From Chloroflexi bacterium TSY (GTDB lineage: Bacteria > Chloroflexota > Anaerolineae > Caldilineales > Caldilineaceae), in the NCBI GenBank assembly GCA_019217005.1, contig JAHBNG010000046.1, forward strand, positions 1 through 64,000: 64,000 nucleotides of DNA, written 5' to 3'. Position 1 is the stretch's first letter. Every line of letters begins with the position of its first letter. A program made the translations under genes and the position numbers. The notes under the pieces were generated by a model, which was given only the letters and a program-made list of their open reading frames with translations, had not been told where the DNA came from and ran no database searches. Positions 1 through 8,949 of this stretch are shown piece after piece.

Positions 1-45
1 TATCCAAAAGTTCTGCAGCATTGTCTTCACAACCGCAATTGGGAG

Positions 46-76
46 AACAAAAAAGCCGCGGCATTTGCCAGCGGCT
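46..76 (-). terminator. Intrinsic terminator, minus strand
   Basis: The arms AGCCGC (54-59) and GCGGCT (71-76) pair and are flanked on the left by an A-run that reads as a U-tract on the minus strand. It would stop leftward transcription, for example from the sigma-factor operon that starts at 2552. Confidence 0.6.
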
Positions 77-96
77 ATTCTGTATCATGTCCGATC

Positions 97-128
97 AAAA
101 AAAGCCACGAGCGTTGGAGCACCGTGGC
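97..128 (-). terminator. Second intrinsic terminator, minus strand
   Basis: GCCACG (104-109) pairs with CGTGGC (123-128), and a run of seven A on the left becomes the U-tract on the minus strand. It stands in tandem with the hairpin at 46-76. Confidence 0.6.
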
Positions 129-413
129 CTTGATATCGTCAGGAGTGTCCCTTTCAACGGTTAGGCAAACGGCACGCATAGATAAACGCATCCAAGCAAA
201 GCGCATTAAAGTTGTTTGGGTGATCTAAACTATACATAATGCCGAGTCGCCAAATTTTCCTTCTAGAAAATTTCTTTCGCCTATGTAACCAATTGTTGCG
301 CTGTCAACTATAGCAGAGCGAGACAAATGCGTCAATAGGCAAAATTGCTCAAGATTCAACTCGTTTTTGGAGATGGCTCTTTTGGACAATAGAGATTATA
401 AGGATTCAGAATA
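129..413. other. AT-rich intergenic stretch
   Basis: No convincing reading frame, RNA gene or repeat is visible here. It separates the two leftward terminators from a palindromic repeat at 414-488. Confidence 0.5.
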
Positions 414-488
414 TAGGACACGGATGAACACAGATTTCACGGATTTATTCAAAGATTATCCGTGTTCATCCCAAAAATCCGTGTCCTA
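414..488. repeat. Short palindromic repeat (MITE-like)
   Basis: The outer arms TAGGACACGGAT and ATCCGTGTCCTA are perfect inverted repeats. An inner pair, GGATGAACAC and GTGTTCATCC, extends the fold. The element is 75 bp and non-coding, just downstream of the sigma-factor gene. No target duplication could be fixed. Confidence 0.6.
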
Positions 489-525
489 ATTTCAATCCCT
501 ATAATGCCTAAAAAACCGTCCATCG

Positions 526-1428
526 TTATTGATCAAATTCGCGTACGATATGACGTAGTTTATCTGGGTTGCGTACGGCACGCACCTCACAGATCTGTCC
601 ATCGCGTATCAAGAAGTTCATGATGCTGTCGATCTGACCATTGAGCCGAAGCAACAGAGATTGCGTTCCATTTGTTTCGATGAATTCGGGTGTAAAGTCC
701 TCAGGTGCATTGCGTAATAATCCAAACAAAAATTGAATGACTCTCTCGTGTCCAACCAGAGGTCTTGTTGCAGCAACAACCTTGCCTCCACCATCGGAGA
801 GCCACTGGACATCCTGGGTCATCAATCCGGTCAAGGACTCAGTATCTCCATTTTGCAATGCTTCCACAAACTGCGTAATCACCTGCTGCTGCACTTGGGG
901 CGACGTTTCAAAGACGGGACGATTTGCCTTTAGATATCGTTTGGCCCGACTATAAAGTTGACGACAGTTGGCTTCGCTTTTGTTGACGATTGGGGCGATC
1001 TCAGTATAACTGTAGTCAAACGCTTCGCGCAGCAGAAACACAGCACGTTCAGTCGGCGACAACTTATCTAAAAGTGCTAAAAATGCCATCGAGACCATCT
1101 CTTTTTGAAGTACAACTTGTGCCGGCGTACTGGATAGGCTGCTACTATCGGCTCCTTGATCTTGTGTGAGCAGTGGTTCTGGCAACCAGGGTCCAACATA
1201 GTTCTCTCGTTGGACCCTGGCTGACTTTAGATAGTCCAGACAAAGCCGGGTTGTAATTGTACTCAAAAATGCTTTGTGCGATTGAATCTGGTCGGTCTCG
1301 GTTGCCTGATAGCGCAGATAGGTATCCTGCACAATATCTTCAGCCTCCATCACGCTCCCCAACATCCGATATGCAATAGAAAAGAGCAGAGGGCGATAGG
1401 TTTCGAAGTTCTCCACTTTGGTAGTCAT
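526..1428 (-). CDS. ECF41-family RNA polymerase sigma factor (SigJ-like)
   Basis: This 300-aa extracytoplasmic-function sigma factor carries region 2 near residues 5-75 (RMLG, EAEDIVQDTYLR) and region 4 near 110-175 (LSPTERAVFLLREAF). A SnoaL-like C-terminal domain covers about 185-295. Three motifs described for the ECF41 group are visible: WLPEP in the linker (81-85), DGGGK (212-216) and NPDKL (287-291). In that family the C-terminal extension, rather than a classical anti-sigma factor, controls activity. The start codon overlaps the stop of the upstream oxidoreductase gene (ATGA, 1425-1428), so the two are probably translationally coupled. ECF41 genes are usually linked to a carboxymuconolactone decarboxylase, oxidoreductase or epimerase gene, which fits this neighbour. 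Confidence 0.93.
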   Translation of the reverse strand: MTTKVENFETYRPLLFSIAYRMLGSVMEAEDIVQDTYLRYQATETDQIQSHKAFLSTITTRLCLDYLKSARVQRENYVGPWLPEPLLTQDQGADSSSLSSTPAQVVLQKEMVSMAFLALLDKLSPTERAVFLLREAFDYSYTEIAPIVNKSEANCRQLYSRAKRYLKANRPVFETSPQVQQQVITQFVEALQNGDTESLTGLMTQDVQWLSDGGGKVVAATRPLVGHERVIQFLFGLLRNAPEDFTPEFIETNGTQSLLLRLNGQIDSIMNFLIRDGQICEVRAVRNPDKLRHIVREFDQ

Positions 1429-2552
1429 GATCTCGCCTCAGATACAATGTCCGAATGATGGAGCATCCCATCAAGTTGGCGGCCTTTTGGCCAGCGATAT
1501 GTTCCTGGTATTCGCTTTTCCAGTTTAAGGCTCCAGATGGTATATCGGCAAACCAGCTCTTTGATGCGCGCACCAAGCCAGCCACCAATGATCTGTTCTT
1601 TGGGCGAATCGTCTGGATAAACCATCTGAATCAATCCGTCATTGCGTCCCAGACTAATACAGCGAATAGCATATCCAAAGCGAAATGGCGCTGCCTCTGA
1701 TTTGCCAGCCAACTGGTCACTCAATAGGTCAGCAACGTAGGCACCCATGGGCAATGCCGTTGCGCAGGCCATGCGGAGCGGCGTCGCGGCACTGTCCCCA
1801 ATTGCATAGACATTTGGGTGTGAAATAGACCGGAACTGTTCATCCACAATGAGTTGTCCCTGGCGGTTGACGGTAAGTCCTGATTGACGGGCTACTTGAG
1901 GAACGCTGAATGCTCCGGCCCACAAGCAGAGATCAAATGGGATGGCCGTTCCATCCGAGCTTTGTGCACGCATTGAATCCAGTCTCTCTATTGTGGTCTC
2001 TTCGGTCAGCTTAATGCCCAGTTTATGGAAGTTTTTTCGTATATACTGAGCACCTCCAACGATCAGCAGATGACCATTTCGTGAAGCAAGTTCTGGCAGG
2101 GCATTGCCTATTTGTTGCGACGATTTGAGGTCCGTCAAAGCAAAGGCATGATCGGCAACCCCGTCAACACTATGCATGTCCACGGTGCTGCCGAGAGCAT
2201 AGATCAACTGATCGTATGCGATAGATTCTAGACCGTGCGGCGTTTGGACAGTTACATGTTGGGCATTCGGTTGGATATCGGTCACCCATCCTTGTACAAA
2301 ATCAACACCTGTTCCAGTCAGAAACTTTGCGATCTTGAATCGGGGCAATGGCTGGTTTGCAGACAGTTGGTGTAGACGAATTCGTTCAACAAATGTATCA
2401 ATGCCATTAATCAGCGTGATCTTGACATTTCGATCTTTCGTTTTGCCAGCAAGACGTAAGGTCGCCAATAGACCTGCATATCCTGCTCCGAGTATGACGA
2501 TACGTTTTTGATTTCTACTGTTTGTATCAGGTTTGGTTCTGTTCGTTGTCAT
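1425..2552 (-). CDS. FAD-dependent pyridine-nucleotide-disulfide-type oxidoreductase (NDH-2-like), probably internally deleted
   Basis: The 375-aa protein has an N-terminal FAD-binding Rossmann motif (GAGYAG, residues 22-27) and a C-terminal FAD motif (VYAIGDSAATP). The layout resembles type II NADH dehydrogenases, which are about 400-430 aa. The second dinucleotide fold should read GGGxxGxE but here runs from LLIVGGA straight into QYIRKNFHKLGI, as if about 40 residues were lost in frame. NAD(P)H binding is therefore doubtful (inference). The start at 2552 has a GGAG ribosome site seven bases upstream. It is the first gene of the ECF41 operon and is the likely sigma-factor-regulated oxidoreductase. 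Confidence 0.85.
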   Translation of the reverse strand: MTTNRTKPDTNSRNQKRIVILGAGYAGLLATLRLAGKTKDRNVKITLINGIDTFVERIRLHQLSANQPLPRFKIAKFLTGTGVDFVQGWVTDIQPNAQHVTVQTPHGLESIAYDQLIYALGSTVDMHSVDGVADHAFALTDLKSSQQIGNALPELASRNGHLLIVGGAQYIRKNFHKLGIKLTEETTIERLDSMRAQSSDGTAIPFDLCLWAGAFSVPQVARQSGLTVNRQGQLIVDEQFRSISHPNVYAIGDSAATPLRMACATALPMGAYVADLLSDQLAGKSEAAPFRFGYAIRCISLGRNDGLIQMVYPDDSPKEQIIGGWLGARIKELVCRYTIWSLKLEKRIPGTYRWPKGRQLDGMLHHSDIVSEARS

Positions 2553-2574
2553 AAATATTCTCCAAACTGTGAAT

Positions 2575-2801
2575 CAGTAGACCGCAACGCGGAGTGAGCA
2601 TTCTCTAATGCGAACGGGGCCGGCGTTAGAGATTACACGCAGTAGGATTTCTCAGAGGTAGAGCGTTCAAATGGCGAAAAAAGACGCAGTAGAGAATCTC
2701 GGACCATTTGGCCCGCTCGAGTCTGTTTTGACTGAGAAGTGCAGGATTATGTCTACTGCGTGTAATAGAGAACGCTTCCTCCACGGAAATTGGATCTACT
2801 G
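2575..2801. repeat. MITE-like palindromic element
   Basis: The ends read CAGTAGA and TCTACTG. Inside lie a perfect 14-bp inverted repeat (2632-2645 and 2753-2766, ATTACACGCAGTAG and its complement) and a TTCTCAG/CTGAGAA pair. The right end resembles the end of the MITE at 25490-25810 (both contain GGATCTACTG preceded by a GAAATT-type stretch). It fills the gap between two divergent genes. No clear target duplication remains. Confidence 0.5.
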
Positions 2802-2861
2802 ATACTGGCAGTCTGACAAACTGTAGCGAATCATGAGTCAGATTCAAGAAGGAAATAGATC

Positions 2862-4143
2862 ATGAAATTGAGTAACAAATATCAAATCAGTATAGTTGAT
2901 CATGGAAACAACATTGGAACGAAGAGATTACTTTTCAGGACGATCGTCATCAGCACTGTGGTTATCCTGAGTTCTTTCATGTTCATACAATATGGTGCAA
3001 TGGCTCAAGTTGTCGACTGGATTGCTGAATCCGGCAAAATCTACTATTTGGGTGGCAACGTAGGGATTGGCACCCAAAACCCAAGCGCAAAAGTTGATGT
3101 TCATGATGTCAATGGCAACAGTGTACAACTCCAGACGGCGACTGGTGAAGGTCTGTACATTTCGAGAGCCACCAAGAGCGGTATACTCATCGACTCCGCG
3201 GGTGACAATGGCATCTCTCCGAGACACCGGTAAGAATGGTCTACGCGTCAGAAAAGCCAACAAGCACGGCGTCTTCATTCAAGAGTCTGTTGAAGATGGT
3301 CTCTACATTCAAAACGTTGTCTCAGGCAGCGGTGTGTCGATTGACACAGCTGGCAGAAACGGAGTGCGGATCGGCTCTGCCGCGAATTATGGTGTTTATG
3401 TTGAAAACGCAGCCAACGAAGGCGTCTTGATTGGTGCGACCGGGGCAAACGGCATGGAAATCCAGAATGCTGGCCACAACGGTCTACGAGTTGCGACTGC
3501 GGGCGGTAATGGTCTCTACGTTGGTCATGCTGCTGATGACGGCATTGATATCGACAAGGCTGACGGAAACGGCGTGCAGATCAGGGAAGCTGGCAATTAC
3601 GGCGTACGCATCGTGCAGTCAATCAATGAAGGTGTGATGATTCACGATGCTGGTGCCAACGGTGTGGAAATTCAGAATGCGGGTGGAAACGGTATACGCG
3701 TGAATGCCGCTGGTCAACATGGTCTACATGTACAAGCCGCCAATCAACACGGCGTGCATGTCGAATCCGCCAGTGGCGACGGGATCCACGTAGCAGCGGC
3801 AGGTGGTCGCGCAGGGTATTTCGTTGGGCAAGTTCAGGTTAACGGCATGCTCACTGCAAAGGAAATTGTGGTGACGAATGACGGATGGGCCGACTTTGTG
3901 TTTGCGGATGATTACGAGCTCATGCCGCTAGACGGGGTTGAAGAATACATCAAGCACAACGGTCATCTTCCTGACATCCCATCCGAGAGCGATGTCTTGA
4001 AGAACGGAATTGGAATGGGAGAGATGCAGGTGAAGCTTTTGCAGAAGATCGAAGAATTGACGCTCTATGTCATTGAGTTAAAGAACGAAAACCAGGCGCT
4101 CAACGAGCGGATTGAAGTGCTGGAGCTATCTCAAAGGAAGTAA
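2862..4143 (+). pseudogene. Secreted decapeptide-repeat (beta-helix-like) surface protein, frameshifted
   Basis: Translation from 2862 gives a hydrophobic signal anchor (residues about 25-45), a VGIGTQNPSAKVDVH motif common in tail-fibre-like surface proteins, and the start of a ten-residue repeat of the form (L/V)xIxxAxxNG. The frame stops at 3233. The repeat resumes in another frame at about 3218 and runs through some 20 copies to a C-terminal domain (YELMPLDGVEEYIKHNGHLP) and a coiled coil ending at 4143. Keeping the ten-residue period needs two extra bases near 3217, so a 2-base deletion is the simplest cause; restored length is 428 codons, stop included. The subtilisin gene follows after 4 bp, so they are probably co-transcribed. 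Confidence 0.8.
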
Positions 4144-4147
4144 AACG

Positions 4148-7100
4148 ATGAACGTTCGGCACATAATCATGATAGCGGTTCTGTCTATCTTATTAAGCAT
4201 AACGCAAGCAATCGGTTTGATACAGCGGTCCGTTCGTGCTGCTTCACGATTGGGAGACGAAAGCCGCCTGCAAGTAGCTGCAACCGGGCATCAAACCGAT
4301 CTCATCGATGAAAAAGTCGATGCCAAACTCTGGGCGGAACTGTCACACGCGGATGCTCGTGAGATTGAGTTTTTTGTCGTCTTCCAACAACAGGCTGACC
4401 TGGAACCGGCCAAGTTTATTGAAGATTGGAACGAGCGGGGACGGTTTGTGCTGAGGCAATTGCGCGAGACGGCTCTGTCAAGTCAAGCCAATGCCTCGAG
4501 CTTGTTGCATGAGGCGGAAAAGTCGGGAAGCGTCTCTGAAGTGCGCTCATTCTATATCGTCAATGCGATATTTGTAAAAGGGGATTGGAAGACTGTAGAG
4601 CGCTTAGTCCCTTTGCCTGAGGTGGCCATGATCGATTCTGCGCCATCAATTTCAGCCCCAAAAATGACCGTTCCAGAAACCAATCTAGATATCGTGACAT
4701 CTAGCACAGTAGAGGATGTAGAATGGAACATCGCTCGTATTGGAGCCGATCAAGTCTGGCAGGAGTTCGGTACCCGAGGTGAGGGCATTGTGGTTGCGAC
4801 CATCGATTCTGGAGTGCGCTATACTCATGCTGCGCTGATCAACCAATATCGGGGTAGACAGATCGATGGAAGCTTTGACCACAATTATCATTGGTGGGAC
4901 GCCATCAATGGCTCCGCAGAACCCACTTTTGACCACGCGCATGGCACGCCAACAATGGGACTCATCGTGGGAGACGGTGGCGCTGGGCATAAGATCGGCG
5001 TAGCGCCAGAGGCAAAGTGGATAACCGCCAAGGCTTTTGGTGGCGGGGCCGACTTCGAATCATTCGCTTCTGCCGCAGAGTGGATCTTGGCACCGTGGGA
5101 TCTGAGTGGCGATCGTGCCACGGCAGACCCCAGCAAGCGACCGCACATTGTCAATAACTCATGGGGATGGGGAAACGGGTCGGGCGACGACTGGTTTATG
5201 CAATATGTGGATGCCTGGCGCGCGGCAGGTATCTTTCCTGCCTTTGCTGTGATGAATCGAGGGCCAGCATGTGGTTCAACATATCCGCCAGGTGAATACT
5301 CACAATCCTTTGCAACCGGGTCGACCGACATCAACAATGTCATTGCACCCGACAGCGGGCGAGGGCCATCCCCGTTTGGAGGAGGCATCAAGCCTGATAT
5401 TAGCGCACCGGGGCACAATGTACGATCGACACGCAATACGGGTGATCATGATTATTGGACTGTGCGCGGAACCTCGATGGCCAGCCCCCATACGGCCGGA
5501 GTCGTCGCTTTGATGTGGTCGGCGAATCCAACTTTGATCGGGAATCTGGACGACACAGAAGCCATCCTGCGCAATACGGCGATCGGCATTTCAGATGCCC
5601 AGTGTGGAGACGCTGGTCCACCGAACAATGTCTATGGTTGGGGTCTCTTGAATGCGTATCAAGCCGTCGCCGGAGCGATCAGAGCAGACATCGTCGTGAA
5701 CTCAGCGGCGGATCCAGGTGATGGTGTGTGTGATGCGTTCGAATGCACTCTGCGGGAAGCACTTGATGTCGCCAATGGTAGAGCCGGTGCCGATAAAATT
5801 GTCTTCAACATCTTCGGACCCGGGCCACATACAATTAAACCAACCACCGCTCTACCCACCATTACGGATTCGGTGATCATCGATGGCTATACTCAACCAG
5901 GGGCAGTGCCCAATTCAAACCCGATTACCCAAAGTTTAAATGCCACACTGATGATCGAATTGGATGGTTCCAGTGCTGGATCCGATGCAAATGGTCTACG
6001 CGTCACGGCTTCTCGCAGCACCATACGCGGCTTGGCGATCAATCGGTTTGCTCGAAATGGCATAGAGATCGAGATGGGCGAGGACAACGTGCTGGAAGGG
6101 AACTTTATTGGGATAGATTTGACCGGATCGATTGCCAAGGGCAATCGATCACAGGGGATTGAGTTCATTGCCTCATCCAGGAACAAGATTGGCGGACGCG
6201 CGGCGGCTGCGCGTAACATCATCTCTGGCAACGGAGGCAATGGTGTTTATATCCGCAATCAATCTGATGCGAATGTCATACAGGGCAACCTGGTTGGTAC
6301 AAATCGTGCCGGTACGGATGCGCTCCCCAACGGTTTTCGCGGAATTGAGATATCGGAGTCTGCGGACAATTTGATTGGTGGTACGCTTGAAGAAGAGCGC
6401 AATATCGTATCTGGCAACCTTCTGATTGGCATTCTGTTCCGTGGACCAAGCGCAACGGGCAATCTCGTCCACGGGAACTTCATTGGTACAGATGTAACAG
6501 GCACAGAACCGCTTGGCAACGGCGGAAGCGGTGTCGCATTCACATTCCATACAGTCGGGAATCAAATTGGAGGGATAGAAGCTGGTATGGGCAATACGAT
6601 CGCCTTTAATGGTTCCCGTGGTGTGCATGTTAGTTTCTTTGATACGAATCATGCTATTCAGGCAAATTCTATTTTCCAAAATTCAGGAATCGGAATCGAC
6701 TTGAGTCCTGTGAATATGGTCAATGAAGGATTCACGGCCAATGATCCAGGAGATGTGGATGTAGGTGGGAATAATTTGCAAAATTTCCCTCGGCTGAAGT
6801 CGGTTCGTAGTGTTGAGGGAGAGACCATCGTTGAGGGACGGCTGAATAGCATACCCAACAGCGTATACGACATCGAGTTTTTTGCAAACAGTGTTTGCGA
6901 CAAGACCAATCGAGGCGAAGGTGAGTTGTTTGTGGGGACAGTGAACGTAACAACCGACGCACGAGGACGCGCCGACTTTGCGTTTCGATTCCCAAACAAT
7001 GGCCGCTATCCATTTATGACGGCGACGGCTACAAGCGCTTCTGGTGACACATCCGAGTTTTCCGCCTGCGTTGAAATTGAGCGCCCGTTGCTTTACCTCA

Positions 7101-7984
7101 GCTCCAGCTCGAGTGGCATGATTGACACGATTTCCTTTGCGGATGAGGATATTCTTGTTTACGACACGCTGACTGAGGAATGGATTCTCCTGTTTGACGG
7201 CTCTGATGTGGGATTAGGCGGTGCCGATATCAACGCCTTCACGGTTTTAGAGAATGGACACATTTTACTGAGCCTGAATGTCGGCCACTCAATCCCCCAT
7301 TACGGTCTCGTCGACGATTCAGATATCGTTGAATTTGCACCAACCTCATTGGGGCAGAATACGGCTGGCGCGTTCACGCTCTACTTCGATGGTTCCGATG
7401 TCGGTCTGACTGAAAAGGGCGAGGACATCAGCGCGATTTCCTTCATCGAAGATGGCAACCTGGTGATCAGCACCCTCGGGGTCGTCGACGTGCCAGGACT
7501 CCGGGCTCAAGATGAAGATATGTTGCTCTTCGAAACAGCGGAGTTGGGCGAGACCACAACCGGAACCTGGTCGCACTATCTCGACGGGTCAGATATCGGT
7601 CTGAACAAAGGCAACGAGGATCTCTGGGGTGCCTGGGTCAATCAAAAAGAGAACACCATTCTATTGACAACCAACGTTGACTTCGTGGTCGGCAGCATTC
7701 GCGGTACCGCCGCCGATATCTTTGCCTGTGCCCCAATTGAAGTAGGTGCTGACTCCGACTGCAATGCCCAGATGTTCTGGCGTGGTGCTGAGCATGGGTT
7801 TGGCGATGAGCGGATCGATGGGTTTGCGGTGGGGACAAGGCTCTCGCCTTTATTTGATGAGACAAGTGTTATAACCCGTCATGCTCAACATACCGAGAAT
7901 GGCGAGCAGACCCATGATGATCACATTGATGACGATGTCGAGGAGTCAATGGAGCATTTTTACTTGCCATTGATGGCGCGGTGA
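4148..7984 (+). CDS. Large secreted subtilisin-like (S8) protease with CSLREA/beta-helix region
   Basis: This is a 1,278-aa exported protein. The chosen ATG follows AAAGGAAG and opens a signal peptide. The S8 catalytic domain shows the Asp motif ATIDSG, the His motif HAHGTP, NNSWG, and the Ser motif GTSMASPHTAG. It is followed by a CSLREA-type segment (CTLREALDVAN), a right-handed beta-helix of NxIxGNxIGT-like turns, and three copies of a DGSDVGL-type domain. The last residues are FYLPLMAR, a tail shared with three other secreted proteins here. A likely role is extracellular or cell-surface proteolysis. It sits 4 bp after the decapeptide-repeat gene, which may supply the partner surface structure (inference). 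Confidence 0.92.
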   Translation: MNVRHIIMIAVLSILLSITQAIGLIQRSVRAASRLGDESRLQVAATGHQTDLIDEKVDAKLWAELSHADAREIEFFVVFQQQADLEPAKFIEDWNERGRFVLRQLRETALSSQANASSLLHEAEKSGSVSEVRSFYIVNAIFVKGDWKTVERLVPLPEVAMIDSAPSISAPKMTVPETNLDIVTSSTVEDVEWNIARIGADQVWQEFGTRGEGIVVATIDSGVRYTHAALINQYRGRQIDGSFDHNYHWWDAINGSAEPTFDHAHGTPTMGLIVGDGGAGHKIGVAPEAKWITAKAFGGGADFESFASAAEWILAPWDLSGDRATADPSKRPHIVNNSWGWGNGSGDDWFMQYVDAWRAAGIFPAFAVMNRGPACGSTYPPGEYSQSFATGSTDINNVIAPDSGRGPSPFGGGIKPDISAPGHNVRSTRNTGDHDYWTVRGTSMASPHTAGVVALMWSANPTLIGNLDDTEAILRNTAIGISDAQCGDAGPPNNVYGWGLLNAYQAVAGAIRADIVVNSAADPGDGVCDAFECTLREALDVANGRAGADKIVFNIFGPGPHTIKPTTALPTITDSVIIDGYTQPGAVPNSNPITQSLNATLMIELDGSSAGSDANGLRVTASRSTIRGLAINRFARNGIEIEMGEDNVLEGNFIGIDLTGSIAKGNRSQGIEFIASSRNKIGGRAAAARNIISGNGGNGVYIRNQSDANVIQGNLVGTNRAGTDALPNGFRGIEISESADNLIGGTLEEERNIVSGNLLIGILFRGPSATGNLVHGNFIGTDVTGTEPLGNGGSGVAFTFHTVGNQIGGIEAGMGNTIAFNGSRGVHVSFFDTNHAIQANSIFQNSGIGIDLSPVNMVNEGFTANDPGDVDVGGNNLQNFPRLKSVRSVEGETIVEGRLNSIPNSVYDIEFFANSVCDKTNRGEGELFVGTVNVTTDARGRADFAFRFPNNGRYPFMTATATSASGDTSEFSACVEIERPLLYLSSSSSGMIDTISFADEDILVYDTLTEEWILLFDGSDVGLGGADINAFTVLENGHILLSLNVGHSIPHYGLVDDSDIVEFAPTSLGQNTAGAFTLYFDGSDVGLTEKGEDISAISFIEDGNLVISTLGVVDVPGLRAQDEDMLLFETAELGETTTGTWSHYLDGSDIGLNKGNEDLWGAWVNQKENTILLTTNVDFVVGSIRGTAADIFACAPIEVGADSDCNAQMFWRGAEHGFGDERIDGFAVGTRLSPLFDETSVITRHAQHTENGEQTHDDHIDDDVEESMEHFYLPLMAR

Positions 7985-8040
7985 ATCTGAGGTCAAATGA
8001 AGAAACGAACTGTCTCGACATGGTATGAGGGAAAGTGAGC

Positions 8041-8203
8041 TAGGGCTATCGCGAACCTCAAAAGATGGGCACGAATCGCCAACTGCCACCGGTTGAAACC
8101 TGCATCTCAACCCGCTTGAGCGGGTTTACGCTTCTTAGACCGGCGTTTCTTCGTGCAACGGGCGCTTCGCCAACGCTGGGCGGCAAGGTTCGCGATTGCC
8201 CTA
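8041..8203. mobile_element. ISAs1-type MITE (163 bp)
   Basis: The ends TAGGGCTATCGCGAACCT and AAGGTTCGCGATTGCCCTA are inverted repeats. They resemble the TAGGGCAATCGCGTAC ends of the ISAs1 copy at 41886-43141. It is flanked by a 10-bp duplication, GAAAGTGAGC on the left (8031-8040) and GAAAGCGAGC on the right (8204-8213), with one mismatch. There is no coding capacity, and an internal ACCCGCTTGAGCGGGTT hairpin is present. It is probably mobilised in trans by the ISAs1 transposase. Confidence 0.8.
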
Positions 8204-8261
8204 GAAAGCGAGCCGATCACATTTGACACATCCGTAGAGATACTTTATGATGTGCGCCATT

Positions 8262-8310
8262 CCAGCAAATAAGTGGGCTTCGGGCATTTGATGCCCGTAT
8301 GCTTTGCTGG
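8262..8310. other. Two-tier stem-loop
   Basis: CCAGCAAA (8262-8269) pairs with TTTGCTGG (8303-8310), and inside it CGGGCAT (8281-8287) pairs with ATGCCCG (8291-8297). The strength of the fold suggests a structured RNA or a palindromic element. No T-tract follows. Confidence 0.4.
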
Positions 8311-8584
8311 AGCGGTCAATTGAAAAGTCGCCGTCGCCGAGTGAATGCACCACTCGACGATCGGCTTACCGCCCAAACTGCCAGAACAGTCTGGGTGGTC
8401 GTATTTCATCTTACAAGCTCCTTACGAGTCTGTCAAAAGAGATGCGGCCACCTCGATTTTGGATACTCTACTGCCGTCAGGCAGCAGGCGATCCACTGGT
8501 TGGGGTGGTCGCTTTTCGATTGGCTCTTCTTACGACCAGGGACGACTGGACTCTGCGGTTGCTTCCTGGTCATCAACAACTTGG

Positions 8585-8706
8585 GGAGAACGTAGAGCGT
8601 AGAACGTAGAGCGTAGAACAGTGCTTGGCATGGTGTGTCAATGCTTATGTGGTAATTTCTTGCAGCACAACCTGATTGTTTGTGTCACGCTCTACGCTCT
8701 ACGTTT
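8585..8706. repeat. CGTAGAGCGTAGAA direct and inverted repeats
   Basis: The unit CGTAGAGCGTAGAA occurs twice in tandem at about 8590-8620. Its inverse, CTACGCTCTACG, lies at about 8692-8704, just before the ribosome site of the next gene. The enclosed 70 bases carry no gene. Confidence 0.45.
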
Positions 8707-8733
8707 CTTCCCCGTTCTCAAAAGGAGCAAACG

Positions 8734-8949
8734 ATGAACGATCAATCAACCCCCACCCCCTATCCGTTGGGTGAATTGTATGACAAATGGCAATTGGAGC
8801 AGATCAGCACTGAACGAGCAGTGGGGCAACTCATCGTGTGGGCACAACTACACGAAGAACGCTTGGTGGCCCTTCTGCGCGAGTTGGAGGGTATCGCTCA
8901 TTCCGTGGCTGATGTAGACGCGCGGCTGGAAGGTGTGGAGGGGAAATAG
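8734..8949 (+). CDS. Small coiled-coil protein, unknown function
   Basis: The reading frame is 71 aa. The ATG at 8734 follows an AAAGGAG ribosome site (8721-8727), which decides this start. The protein is acidic and leucine-rich (ERAVGQLIVWAQLHEERLVALLRELE) and predicted largely helical, with no membrane segment or catalytic motif. I do not recognise the family. It is flanked by repeats upstream and by WD40-gene debris downstream, so it may be a surviving part of an accessory module. It could also be a stand-alone adaptor. Confidence 0.55.
   Translation: MNDQSTPTPYPLGELYDKWQLEQISTERAVGQLIVWAQLHEERLVALLRELEGIAHSVADVDARLEGVEGK

Noticed and set aside
2626..2847. Minus-strand 73-codon frame
   Set aside because: It falls within a palindromic repeat, has no ribosome site and shows no protein-like conservation.
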